Source: Palsa-892 sp035555855
GTDB lineage: Bacteria > Pseudomonadota > Alphaproteobacteria > Rhizobiales > Xanthobacteraceae
Length of the DNA: 64,000 nt
Assembly (NCBI GenBank): GCA_035555855.1
Contig: DATMGD010000077.1
Location: 1-64,000 of the forward strand
Direction: 5' to 3'
Shown here: in pieces, positions 8,706 to 17,114 of the stretch
Layout: each line of letters begins with the position of its first letter
Position numbering within the stretch: position 1 is the stretch's first letter
The notes under the pieces: model-generated
Seen by the model: only the letters and a program-made list of their open reading frames with translations
What the model was told of the DNA's origin: nothing
Database searches by the model: none
Position numbers and translations under genes: made by a program

Positions 8706-9035
8706 ATGTTTATCGCAATGAATCGTTTCAAGGTGAAACTCGGCAGCGAGGCTGTGTTCGAGAAAGTCTGGCGCGAACGCGAATCGCGTCTCAACGAATT
8801 GCCTGGTTTCATCGAATTTCATTTGCTGCGCGGCCCGGCGAAAGACGATCACACGCTGTACGCCAGCCATACCACCTGGCAGACGCGCGCCAATTTCGAA
8901 GCCTGGACCAAGTCGCAGCAATTCGCCGACGCCCACAAGAACGCCGGCAACAACGCTCCGCTCTCGATGGGCCATCCCGAATTCGAGGGCTTCGAGCAGG
9001 TGCTCTCGCTGCTCCCGAGCGGCAAGGCCGCCTAA
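8706..9035 (+). CDS. Heme-degrading monooxygenase (IsdG/HmuQ-HmuD type)
   Basis: A 109-residue ABM-fold protein. The IsdG-family catalytic triad is visible as Asn6, Trp67 and His77, at nearly the same positions as in IsdG. Such enzymes open the heme ring in the cytoplasm and release iron; rhizobial HmuQ and HmuD are of this type. GAGGAGG sits upstream of the ATG. It follows the receptor gene after a terminator and precedes tonB by 15 bases, so it probably forms a unit with tonB. No HmuS-type heme-handling gene is present, which makes this the likely route for iron release from imported heme. Confidence 0.87.
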   Translation: MFIAMNRFKVKLGSEAVFEKVWRERESRLNELPGFIEFHLLRGPAKDDHTLYASHTTWQTRANFEAWTKSQQFADAHKNAGNNAPLSMGHPEFEGFEQVLSLLPSGKAA

Positions 9036-9050
9036 GCGCCGGGTAATGTC

Positions 9051-10043
9051 ATGACACCCCGGAAGGCGAGAAAACCGCGCGAAGCTGAAGTCAGCGCCGT
9101 TGTCATCGCCTTCCCGGTTGTCGCGCGCCGAGATCCCGGCATCGGCGCAAAACTTCCCTTCACCGTTATTCCGGTGCACCCGTCCGAGCATGTGAGCTCG
9201 AGGGCAGCCCCCAAAGCCGCCAACCAGAACGATCGTCCGGCGCTGCCGCCGCCGCCGCGCAGCCGCTTCTGGGAAGCTGCGATTGCATTTTCGCTCATCG
9301 CCCACACCGCGCTGTTCGCCGCCATGTGGGAGCGCAACAATTACGATCTCGAGCGCGCCGCGGGCGCGGCGGCCGCCGCAAGCGACGGCGCGGTCGTCAT
9401 TCCGATCGAGGTCATCGTCACCGCTGCGCTGCCTTCGGCGCCGACGCCGGTCGAAGCGACCACGCCCGAGGAAAAGCAGGTCGCGCCCAGCGTTCCGCAG
9501 GAACAGCAGGACACCGAGAAAACCGAGAAGGCCGACGCAGCACCGCCGCCCAAGAGCGACGAAGCGCCCGAAGTCGTACAGGAGGCGAAAGAGACAAAAG
9601 AAACGCCGAAGCCCGAAAAGGAAAAGCGCAAAGAGAAGAAGCATTCCGCGCCGACGCCGCGCACTGCCGCCGCCAACCCGAGCCAGGCCGCAGGCGCTCA
9701 TGCGCAAGGTCGGGCGGGCGCGGGAGGCCGCCGCAACGACGCCGGCGGCAATGCCAACACATCTTCCTATCAGGCACAGGTGCTGGCGCATTTGCAGCGA
9801 TACAAGTCCTACCCGGCGGCGGCAAAGAGTGCCGGCATTCGCGGCGTCGCCACCGTGCGCTTCGCGCTGTCGGCAAGCGGCGCTGTGATCTCGGCTTCGC
9901 TCGCGCGCGGCAGCGGTGCTTCGGTGCTCGATCAGGCCGCAGTTGCCATGGTGCGCCGTGCCTCGCCCTTCCCGCCGATCCCGTCCGGCCTCGGGCGCTC
10001 GCAGATGGCTTTCTCCGCGCCAATCCGGTTTGATTTGCGCTGA
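9051..10043 (+). CDS. tonB: TonB energy-transducing protein
   Basis: A 330-residue TonB-family protein. One membrane anchor lies at about residues 74-92 after a long cytoplasmic N-terminus, then a low-complexity Pro/Glu/Lys-rich periplasmic spanner at about 130-215. The C-terminal TonB domain starts near 240 (SYQAQVLAHLQRYKSYPAAA, then GVATVRFALSASG). It links the inner-membrane proton motive force to receptors such as HmuR. It follows the heme monooxygenase gene by 15 bases. The partners ExbB and ExbD are not encoded in this window, unlike in several rhizobial hmu loci where they adjoin tonB. Confidence 0.9.
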   Translation: MTPRKARKPREAEVSAVVIAFPVVARRDPGIGAKLPFTVIPVHPSEHVSSRAAPKAANQNDRPALPPPPRSRFWEAAIAFSLIAHTALFAAMWERNNYDLERAAGAAAAASDGAVVIPIEVIVTAALPSAPTPVEATTPEEKQVAPSVPQEQQDTEKTEKADAAPPPKSDEAPEVVQEAKETKETPKPEKEKRKEKKHSAPTPRTAAANPSQAAGAHAQGRAGAGGRRNDAGGNANTSSYQAQVLAHLQRYKSYPAAAKSAGIRGVATVRFALSASGAVISASLARGSGASVLDQAAVAMVRRASPFPPIPSGLGRSQMAFSAPIRFDLR

Positions 10044-10181
10044 ATAATCAGCCTCTTATATCTATACACAATTTTAGCGCGCATAGTAAATAAATACAAC
10101 TGTCATTAACTTTTCCGGCTGACACTCGGCCCCGTTGCGTTCGCGATTCCCGCGAACGGCAAACTGCGCCGCGGTGCCCTC

Positions 10182-11309
10182 ATGTTTTCCTTCTTTTCCT
10201 CGTCCGCCTCCTCCGCTTCCCGCGAAATGCAAGCCAAGCTCGCCGCGCTCGACCGCGTGCAGGCGATCATCGAATTCGATCTCGAAGGCCGCGTGCTGCA
10301 CGCCAACCCAAACTTCCTCAAGGTGATGGATTACACGCTCAACGAGATCGAAGGCCGGCACCACAGCCTGTTCGTCGAGCCCGCCTACAAGGACAGCGCC
10401 GAGTACCGCGATTTCTGGGCGGCGCTGCGCGCCGGCGAGTTTCGCGCGAGCCAGTTCAAGCGGCTCGGCAAGGGCGGCCGCGAGGTCTGGATCGAGGCGT
10501 CCTACAATCCGATCCTCGACGCCACGGGCAAACCCTACAAGGTCGTGAAATTCGCGACCGACATCACCCGGCAGATCCAGTTGCTCTCCGATCTGCGGCG
10601 GATGATCGACCAGAATTTCGGCGAGATCGATCAGGCAGTGATGCGCTCGAGCGACGAATCGCAATCGGCTGCGAGCGCCGCCGCTTCCACCACCGAAAGC
10701 GTGCAGGCGATGGCGACCGCGTCCGAAGAACTCGCCGCTTCGGTTTCGGAAATCGCCGAGAGCATGAGCAAGTCGCGCGGCGCCACCGACAGCGCCTTCG
10801 ATCAGGCCAAGGCCGCAGGCGATCTCACCGGCAAGCTTTCGACCGCCGCCGATGCGATGGGCAACATCATCGGTCTCATTCAGGACATCGCCGCACAAAT
10901 CAATCTCCTGGCGCTGAACGCCACCATCGAGTCGGCACGCGCAGGCGAAGCTGGACGGGGCTTTGCGGTCGTCGCGCAGGAGATCAAGACACTGGCCGGT
11001 CAGGCGGCCAAAGCAACCGAGCGCATCGGCGGCGAGATCAACAATGTGCAATCGATCGCCGGCGAGGTCGTCAGCGCGCTCGCCTCGATCAAAAACTCGG
11101 TCGATGTCATGCGCGAAAACGTGCTCGCGACTTCCACCGCTGTCGAGGAACAAAATGCCGTGACACGCGACATGTCGGCGAACATGCACGGTGCAGCGCA
11201 AGCCGTGACGGCGATCTCGGCGAATATCTCGGCGATCTCGGCCGCCGTGACGCAGGTTTCATCTGCTGTTGCAACGACGCGCGATGCCGCGAAAGTGCTC
11301 GCGCGCTGA
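10182..11309 (+). CDS. Soluble PAS-domain methyl-accepting chemotaxis protein
   Basis: A 375-residue chemoreceptor with no membrane segment. A PAS domain spans about residues 20-130 (IIEFDLEGRVLHANPNF, GRHHSLFVEP, VVKFATDITRQ). A signalling domain follows at about 150-370, with the conserved hairpin tip around INLLALNATIESARAGE and GRGFAVVAQEIKTLA. It should signal to CheA/CheW from the cytoplasm in response to a small ligand or redox state sensed by PAS. There is no C-terminal CheR-binding pentapeptide and no che or flagellar gene nearby. It lies between tonB and fdhD with its own AT-rich upstream region (about 10044-10130). Confidence 0.92.
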   Translation: MFSFFSSSASSASREMQAKLAALDRVQAIIEFDLEGRVLHANPNFLKVMDYTLNEIEGRHHSLFVEPAYKDSAEYRDFWAALRAGEFRASQFKRLGKGGREVWIEASYNPILDATGKPYKVVKFATDITRQIQLLSDLRRMIDQNFGEIDQAVMRSSDESQSAASAAASTTESVQAMATASEELAASVSEIAESMSKSRGATDSAFDQAKAAGDLTGKLSTAADAMGNIIGLIQDIAAQINLLALNATIESARAGEAGRGFAVVAQEIKTLAGQAAKATERIGGEINNVQSIAGEVVSALASIKNSVDVMRENVLATSTAVEEQNAVTRDMSANMHGAAQAVTAISANISAISAAVTQVSSAVATTRDAAKVLAR

Positions 11310-11324
11310 ACTTATCTCGCGAAC

Positions 11325-11350
11325 AAAAAGGCCGGCATCATGCCGGCCTT
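11325..11350 (-). terminator. Rho-independent terminator after fdhD
   Basis: Read leftward, AAGGCCGGCA and its complement form a 10-bp stem with a 3-base loop, followed by a run of T. The T-run is present only on the minus strand, so it serves fdhD, which ends 24 bases upstream; it may also stop read-through against the convergent chemoreceptor gene. Confidence 0.8.
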
Positions 11351-11374
11351 AAACCATCAGCGTACGGTTATCGC

Positions 11375-12190
11375 TCATGCGACATGCGCCGCTGCTTTTT
11401 TCAGAACGCGATAAGGATGCGTGAAAACCTCGAAGCCGTCCTTGCGGGCGATGGCGACTAACGTGATGCCTGCAGCCTCGGCGGTGCGGATCGCGAGCGC
11501 CGTCGGCGCCGAAACGGCGACAATGATCGCAGCGCCAATCGCCGCGGTCTTCTGCACCATCTCGACCGAAATCCGGCTGGTCAGCAATACAAAGCCATGC
11601 CGCGGCGAAACCTTGCCGCGCGCCAGCGCACCCGCAAGCTTGTCGAGCGCATTGTGGCGGCCGACATCCTCGCGCACGGCGATGATGCCCTCGCCCGATT
11701 TCCAGAAGCCCGCGGCATGCACCGCGCGCGTCTCGTGATTGATTTTCTGCTCAGGATAAAGCGCGTCGAGCGCCTGCATGATCTCTTGCGGATCGACGCG
11801 CAGATCGTCCTCGACCGATTGCGCCGGGCGCATCGCGTCGGTGAGCGTCTCAAGGCCGCATAGCCCGCAGCCGGTCGGCCCGGCAAGGCGCCGCTTGCGC
11901 ACCGTAAAGGCTTCGCCCTTTTCCTTGGCGAGCCACATCCTGACTTCAATGCCAAGCTCGCTCTCGACCACCTCGAGCGTCTCGATCTCTTTCGTCGACG
12001 CGATGATTTCTTCCGTCAGGCTGAAGCCATAGGCGAAATCTTCGAGGTTTTGCGGCGTTCCCATCATCACGGCGTAGGACGAGCCGTTATAGGTGAACGC
12101 AATGGCCGTCTCTTCCGGAATGGCGCGCTCGCCTTCCGAAAAAGACCCCTCGCGCCAGATGACGCGAGTGATGCGGCGTATCGGTTCCAT
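11375..12190 (-). CDS. fdhD: Formate dehydrogenase accessory sulfurtransferase FdhD
   Basis: A 271-residue FdhD. The sulfur-carrying cysteines lie in GPTGCGLCGLETL (Cys108 and Cys111), and the C-terminal part carries VREDVGRHNALDKLAGA and VLLTSRISVEMVQK, both family hallmarks. FdhD moves sulfur from IscS to the molybdenum cofactor to activate formate dehydrogenase. No formate dehydrogenase or Mo-cofactor gene is in this window, so the enzyme it serves lies elsewhere. It is monocistronic with its own terminator. Confidence 0.95.
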   Translation of the reverse strand: MEPIRRITRVIWREGSFSEGERAIPEETAIAFTYNGSSYAVMMGTPQNLEDFAYGFSLTEEIIASTKEIETLEVVESELGIEVRMWLAKEKGEAFTVRKRRLAGPTGCGLCGLETLTDAMRPAQSVEDDLRVDPQEIMQALDALYPEQKINHETRAVHAAGFWKSGEGIIAVREDVGRHNALDKLAGALARGKVSPRHGFVLLTSRISVEMVQKTAAIGAAIIVAVSAPTALAIRTAEAAGITLVAIARKDGFEVFTHPYRVLKKAAAHVA

Positions 12191-12353
12191 GACATCGCAA
12201 GTTTACTCCGCGGCCTCGAGCGGAGCAATCCGGCGGCTTTGCTAGCGTATTTCTAGGAATCTTCTTGCCACTCGTTCGGCCCGTTCGAAGACGCGGCCTG
12301 TACCGGACGCGGAAAGCGCCCTCGAAGAAAAAGTGCGGAAGAAGATAGAGAGA

Positions 12354-12429
12354 TGGTGCCGCAAGAGGGATTCGAACCCCCGACCCCGTCATTACGAATG
12401 ACGTGCTCTACCAGCTGAGCTATTGCGGC
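12354..12429 (-). tRNA. tRNA-Thr (anticodon CGT)
   Basis: A full cloverleaf can be read: acceptor stem GCCGCAA pairing with TTGCGGC, a D-arm with AGCTCAGCTGGTAGAGC, anticodon stem CGTCA/TGACG around TTCGTAA, and T-arm GGGGGTTCGAATCCC. The anticodon CGT reads ACG threonine codons. The 3' CCA is encoded (positions 12356-12354). It lies downstream of the hemY-like gene on the same strand. Confidence 0.96.
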
Positions 12430-12488
12430 ATCTCTTGATGATGGCCGTGGTGATAGCGGCGGCGGCGCGCATTATCAAGCAGACAGCG

Positions 12489-14033
12489 CTACGCCGACGG
12501 CCCCTGCCGCCAGCCGAATAGCGAAAAACCCCGTAGCGGCGGCGTTTCCTCGGCAATTTCCGGACCCGGGGCATCGGGGCCGGGGTCGTCGGGACGCGGC
12601 GGCTCGGCCACGATCGGCGGCGGCGCGGCGTCGCGCACGGTCTTTTCAATTGCAGCCTTGCGCTCCGGGAGCGTCTTTGTTTCCACGGCTACGGGTGCCG
12701 GCGGCGGCACGGTCAAAACAATTTCCGCCGCCTGATCGAGAATCGGCCCGCCCGGCACGGCGTCCGGCACCGCCCAGACGAAGGCATCGAGCGCTCCAGT
12801 GCGCGGCGAAGCCGGCAGCCACTCAGGCGACACATAACCATCGGCAACCCACGCCGGATCGCGTTTTGCGCGCAACGCGCGCACCGTCCACTCGCGCGCC
12901 TTGCCGTGATCGCCATGCTCGGCCGCTTCGAGTTCCGCCATCAGCAAACAAGTGCGCTGTGTCGGATCGCCCATCAGCGGTTCGAGGATAGTGCGCGCTT
13001 CGGCAAAGTGCTGCGCTTCAAGCGCCGCGCGCGCGAGCATCAGTTTCGATTCGAGCACGTCCGGCCTTTTCTTCGCGAGCTTGCGCGCGCGCTTCAGCCG
13101 GTCCTCGGCGGCGTCTCCCGGACGCAAATGCGTGTAAGCGAGCGCAAGATCCGGATGCGGCGTTGCCGTCCACGCTTTCTCGATAATGCCCGACGCCTTG
13201 CGCAGGCTGCCCTCGATGCCGAGCAGACGGCCGGTCAGCGCAGCCGCCGGAACGAGATCGGGCGAAAGTTTTACTGCTTCCTGCCCAAGCTCGCGCGCGA
13301 GCATCGGGTTCTTCTCTTCAATTTCGAGCGCCTGCGCGGTGAGGAGCACTGCACGGCGGCGCCTCGCAAGCGTCTTGTCGACAACGCGCGCGGCAACGGC
13401 GGCTTCCAGCGTCGCGAGCGCCGCGCGCCAGTCTTTTGCACGTGTCTGAAATTCGATCAGCGCCTCGGCCGACCATGCCGGCATCGCGTCCGAGCGCGCC
13501 GCTTCCTGTGCGAAGCCATAGGCTGCGGCCGGATCGTTCTTGCGCACGGCTTCGATGTAGAGACCGCGCAAGCCGAGGAGCTTCGTGTCATTACGGCCGA
13601 GCATCGCGCGGAATTCGCGCTCGGCGCTCGAAGCATCGCCCTCAAGCTGCGCCGTCTGCGCCGCGAGTAAAAGCGTCAGCGGGTTATCGCCCGCGAACTT
13701 GCGCGCCTCCGAGGCCGAGCGATGCGCAAGCGCGAGATTGCCGGTGCCGACCGCGAGCAAGCCTTGCGTGATCGCGCGCCAGCCTTTGGCGCGGCGACGC
13801 TCGCGGAAGAACAGCGACACGACATCGGGCGAGCGCAGAATGAAGCGCACAATTGTCCAGATCAGCATCGCGACGAGCACGGCGACGATAAAAAAAACGA
13901 TCGCCACCGCGAGCGACGTCGTGATCTGCCAGTTCTGCCAGGTCATGACGATCTCGCCGGGCCGGTCGGCGATCCAGGCGGCGCCAAGCGCGGCGAGCGC
14001 GGCAAGGATCAGGAAAGCGGCAATGCGGATCAT
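12489..14033 (-). CDS. hemY: HemY-type TPR inner-membrane protein
   Basis: 514 residues from the ATG ending at 14033, which overlaps the stop of the mic60 gene (ATGA); longer upstream starts would add Arg-rich sequence with no membrane character. Two N-terminal membrane helices (about 3-20 and 39-64) are followed by a HemY N-terminal domain (RRAKGWRAITQGLLAVGTG) and TPR-like helices with repeated A-x-A-x-x-L patterns. In proteobacteria this protein lies at the end of the heme operon hemC-hemD-hemX/mic60-hemY; its exact role is unsettled. It is not the protoporphyrinogen oxidase also called HemY. Confidence 0.86.
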   Translation of the reverse strand: MIRIAAFLILAALAALGAAWIADRPGEIVMTWQNWQITTSLAVAIVFFIVAVLVAMLIWTIVRFILRSPDVVSLFFRERRRAKGWRAITQGLLAVGTGNLALAHRSASEARKFAGDNPLTLLLAAQTAQLEGDASSAEREFRAMLGRNDTKLLGLRGLYIEAVRKNDPAAAYGFAQEAARSDAMPAWSAEALIEFQTRAKDWRAALATLEAAVAARVVDKTLARRRRAVLLTAQALEIEEKNPMLARELGQEAVKLSPDLVPAAALTGRLLGIEGSLRKASGIIEKAWTATPHPDLALAYTHLRPGDAAEDRLKRARKLAKKRPDVLESKLMLARAALEAQHFAEARTILEPLMGDPTQRTCLLMAELEAAEHGDHGKAREWTVRALRAKRDPAWVADGYVSPEWLPASPRTGALDAFVWAVPDAVPGGPILDQAAEIVLTVPPPAPVAVETKTLPERKAAIEKTVRDAAPPPIVAEPPRPDDPGPDAPGPEIAEETPPLRGFSLFGWRQGPSA

Positions 14034-15304
14034 TGCCCTTGCCCCGGATTGTTCTTGTTCTGCGCCGCTTTCGGCTGGGTCAGCGCGGCATTCAGGAGAT
14101 TCCCGACGGCGACATCGGCTTCGTGCCGCCGCGATGCATCCGCGAGCCAATCGGCGGCCTGCACTTTTGCGGCAGCCGGCAATTTAGCGGCTTCCTGAAG
14201 CGCACCGGCAAGATCGTTGTTCGCAAGCCGCGTCTCGACGCGGGCGACCACCGCGCCTGCACTGTCGCCGGCGGCATCCCCAATCGGCCGCACTTCGACG
14301 AGGCGTCCTGCGCTCGACATCAGCCGCGAGAAATAGCCGCTCTCATTTTTCGGCTCATGCGCGAGCTTCGGCGCGAGCGCCGTGAAGCGTTTGCGCAGAT
14401 CCGCGACCGTCGGCAGCCCCTTCGCTGCCGCGGGCTCGAACGGCGCGAGCGCGCCGCCCGCCTCGCCCAGCATCGCGCGCACGGCGTTAAGCTCGCGCGT
14501 AAACGGTGCCCCGCGCGCAATGGCATCGCGCAACGCGCCGAGCGCCACGACTTCGGCGGCATTCGCCACCGCCGGTCGGGCCTGTGCCTGCTTCACCTGT
14601 GCATCGAGCGCCGCGAATTTGGCGGCAAGCTCGTCGCGCGCGCGCGTTTCCGCCGTCTTGGTTTGTTCGGCGGCGGCGCCCGCCGATTTCAACGCGGCTT
14701 CCGCAGCATCGAGGCGGCTGCGCAACGCAGCAATATCGAGTGCCTTTATTTCTTTGGTCTGCGCTTCCGCCTGTTTGGTCAGCGCCTCGATTTCTCTCGT
14801 CTGTATCTCGGCTTGCTTGGCACGGGTATCCAGCTGCTTCGCCTGCGCATCGATCTGCGCGCTGAGCGCGCCGATCTGCTTGGTGATGTCGTCCTGCCGC
14901 CGCGCGATCTGATCGGCGCGCGAGCGCAACGCCGCAAGATCGCCCGATACCGGCACGCTCGTTCCCGTTTCGCCCGATGAAGCAAACAGGCGCTTTGCGC
15001 CATCGCTCGCGAACAGCACGATCAGCGAAAGCACCAGCGCACCCGCGAGCAGTCCGATCACGCCCGCCAGAATCGGAAGAAGGTGCTTGGCTTCACGCGC
15101 CGGCCGTTCGCGCGATTGTTCCTGCTTGCCGGATGGCTGGCCGGACTCTTTCCCGGTTTCTTTTTCAGGCTCTTTTTCGGGTTTGGGCGTCACATCGGTC
15201 GCCGTGAGCTCGATCACCGGCGGCTTCGCCTTGCGCTCCGCGCCCGAACTCGATCCGGAGCCCGGAGCGGAATTCGACGCTGGATCGGATCGGTCATCCG
15301 GCAC
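14030..15304 (-). CDS. Mic60/mitofilin-like inner-membrane protein
   Basis: A 424-residue protein. A hydrophilic, charged N-terminus (1-70) leads to one membrane helix at about 74-97 (LLPILAGVIGLLAGALVLSL). A long coiled coil follows at about 120-235, rich in Ala, Lys, Gln and Glu (repeats such as IDAQAKQLDTRAKQAEIQTR), then a C-terminal helical domain of the mitofilin type near 300-400. Alphaproteobacterial Mic60 bends intracytoplasmic membranes and is regarded as ancestor of the mitochondrial cristae protein. It lies between hemD and hemY, overlapping hemY by 4 bases. Confidence 0.85.
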   Translation of the reverse strand: MPDDRSDPASNSAPGSGSSSGAERKAKPPVIELTATDVTPKPEKEPEKETGKESGQPSGKQEQSRERPAREAKHLLPILAGVIGLLAGALVLSLIVLFASDGAKRLFASSGETGTSVPVSGDLAALRSRADQIARRQDDITKQIGALSAQIDAQAKQLDTRAKQAEIQTREIEALTKQAEAQTKEIKALDIAALRSRLDAAEAALKSAGAAAEQTKTAETRARDELAAKFAALDAQVKQAQARPAVANAAEVVALGALRDAIARGAPFTRELNAVRAMLGEAGGALAPFEPAAAKGLPTVADLRKRFTALAPKLAHEPKNESGYFSRLMSSAGRLVEVRPIGDAAGDSAGAVVARVETRLANNDLAGALQEAAKLPAAAKVQAADWLADASRRHEADVAVGNLLNAALTQPKAAQNKNNPGQGQ

Positions 15305-15378
15305 GATGGCTTCCTCGCTCGTTCGTGTTTGCCCGCCCGACTATCGCATAACCCCGCGCGCCAAAGCCCGCAACCTTT

Positions 15379-16074
15379 TCAACTCAATAAGGAAAACAAT
15401 GCGTCTTCGCTCGGCCGCGGCGGCGCTTCGGGTGCAAAACCTGCCCGCTCCAGCGGCTCGGCGACCGCATTCGAGATGCAGATATGCCGCGCGCGGCTAG
15501 CCGCCTCGCGCAGGCCTGCTTCGTCGACAAGGCGTAGAAAAACGCCGGCGCTCCGCGCCGAATAATGCAGCACGGCGTCGATTTCGCCCGCCGCCAGCCG
15601 CGCGAGCGTCTTGTCCTGCAAACGCTCAATGGGAACTGCGCGATAAACGACGCGCGTCTCGATTTCGATGCCGGAACTGCGCACCAGTGCCGCAAGATCA
15701 TGCGCGCGCTCGGCACCCGCGAGATAAAGTACGCGCGCGCCGAACGAGAGCTTGTCGATTAAGAGCCGCGCCAGCGAATAGGCATCGCCCCCCGCAGCCT
15801 GCGTGTCCTGAAACCCGAAAGCGGTTGCCGCTGCCGCGCTATGCGCGCCGACGGCAAACAGCGGCTGCTTAAAGAGCGGCGCGAGCAACGGCTGCGGCAC
15901 CGCACGAAACACATTCGCGCTGGTGATGGTGACGGCAGCTGTATCTTCCGGCAGATCGAAGGCGACGGGCTCGATAAGGAGCACCGGATCGATCACCGCG
16001 TCATGGCCCAGCGCCGCGAGGCGCTGTGCTGTGCGCTCGGCATCGTGCAGGGGCCGCGTGACGAGAACGCGCAT
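15379..16074 (-). CDS. hemD: Uroporphyrinogen-III synthase HemD
   Basis: A 231-residue HemD-fold protein (MRVLVTRPLHDAERTAQRLA at the N-terminus, AVTITSANVFRAV and YLAGAERAHDLAALV inside). It closes and inverts ring D of hydroxymethylbilane to give uroporphyrinogen III. Sequence conservation is low in this family, so its place 15 bases after hemC is strong supporting evidence. A 74-base gap separates it from the mic60 gene. Confidence 0.92.
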   Translation of the reverse strand: MRVLVTRPLHDAERTAQRLAALGHDAVIDPVLLIEPVAFDLPEDTAAVTITSANVFRAVPQPLLAPLFKQPLFAVGAHSAAAATAFGFQDTQAAGGDAYSLARLLIDKLSFGARVLYLAGAERAHDLAALVRSSGIEIETRVVYRAVPIERLQDKTLARLAAGEIDAVLHYSARSAGVFLRLVDEAGLREAASRARHICISNAVAEPLERAGFAPEAPPRPSEDALFSLLS

Positions 16075-16089
16075 TCTCTTTCCTGCTCC

Positions 16090-17019
16090 CTATGCATCCA
16101 GCACGCCGGCCGGTGCGCGCTTGCGCAATTCTTCGCCCGCATCGCGGCCAAGCATCTCGGCATCTTGAATGTTGCCTTCACGCGTCGTCTCGACTGCGCC
16201 GCTGCCGTCGGGCGCAATCACGAGGCCTGAGAAAAACACGCGCTCGCCCTTCACCTGCGCATGACCGCCGATCGGCGCGCGGCACGAGCCGTCGAGCGCA
16301 GCGAGAAACGCGCGCTCCATCGTGACGGCGATTTCTGTGGGCATATGCGTAATTGCGGCGACGAGTTGCGCGGTCTTTTCGTCGCTCGTGCGCACGGTGA
16401 TCGCGATTGCGCCCTGCGCGACCGATGGCGGAAAGATCTTCGGATCGAGCACCGCATGCGCCTGCCCGGCAAGATCGAGCCGCCGCAATCCGGCGAGCGC
16501 AAGGATCGTCGCATCGAACTCGCCGCGCGCGATCTTGTCGAGCCGCGTGCCGACATTGCCGCGCAGAAGCCTGATCGAGGCATCGGGCCGCGCCCGCAAC
16601 ACGAGGGCCTGCCGCCGCACCGAAGAAGTGCCGACGACCGGAGCCTTCGGCAGATCGGCGAGCGATGCCGCGTCCTTCGCGATCAGCACATCGCGCGGGT
16701 CTTCGCGTTCGGGAAAGGCCGCGATCCGGATGCCGTCCGGCAGGAACGTCGGTACGTCCTTGCCCGAATGCACGCCAAGATCGACCCGCCCGCCAAGCTG
16801 CGCTTCGTCGATTTCCTTGGTGAACAACCCCTTGCCGCCGGCATCTGCAAGCGGCCGGTCGAGCACGCGGTCGCCCGTCGTCTTGAGCGCCACGATCTCG
16901 AAATCGGATTCGGGCCGGTTATGCGCCTTCGCCAGCAAGGCGCGTACGATTTCGGCTTGCCGCAGCGCCAGCGGGCTGCCGCGCGTACCGATACGGATTT
17001 TGGGCGTCGTTTGCGTCAT
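16090..17019 (-). CDS. hemC: Hydroxymethylbilane synthase HemC
   Basis: A 309-residue porphobilinogen deaminase of normal length. It has IRIGTRGSPLALRQAE at the N-terminus, the HSGKDVP segment near 84-90, VGTSSVRRQA at 129-138 and the dipyrromethane-cofactor cysteine in LDGSCRAP (Cys246). It joins four porphobilinogens into hydroxymethylbilane. It leads the operon hemC-hemD-mic60-hemY and is divergent from tsaD across 95 bases (17020-17114), which must hold both promoters. Confidence 0.97.
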   Translation of the reverse strand: MTQTTPKIRIGTRGSPLALRQAEIVRALLAKAHNRPESDFEIVALKTTGDRVLDRPLADAGGKGLFTKEIDEAQLGGRVDLGVHSGKDVPTFLPDGIRIAAFPEREDPRDVLIAKDAASLADLPKAPVVGTSSVRRQALVLRARPDASIRLLRGNVGTRLDKIARGEFDATILALAGLRRLDLAGQAHAVLDPKIFPPSVAQGAIAITVRTSDEKTAQLVAAITHMPTEIAVTMERAFLAALDGSCRAPIGGHAQVKGERVFFSGLVIAPDGSGAVETTREGNIQDAEMLGRDAGEELRKRAPAGVLDA

Positions 17020-17114
17020 CTCAAGGAGCGATTTGCTACCGTCTGCCGGGCACTTTAATACGTCTGTTCATACGACGTCCTGCACTCTATCCGCTACCGG
17101 AATCGCGATACCTC

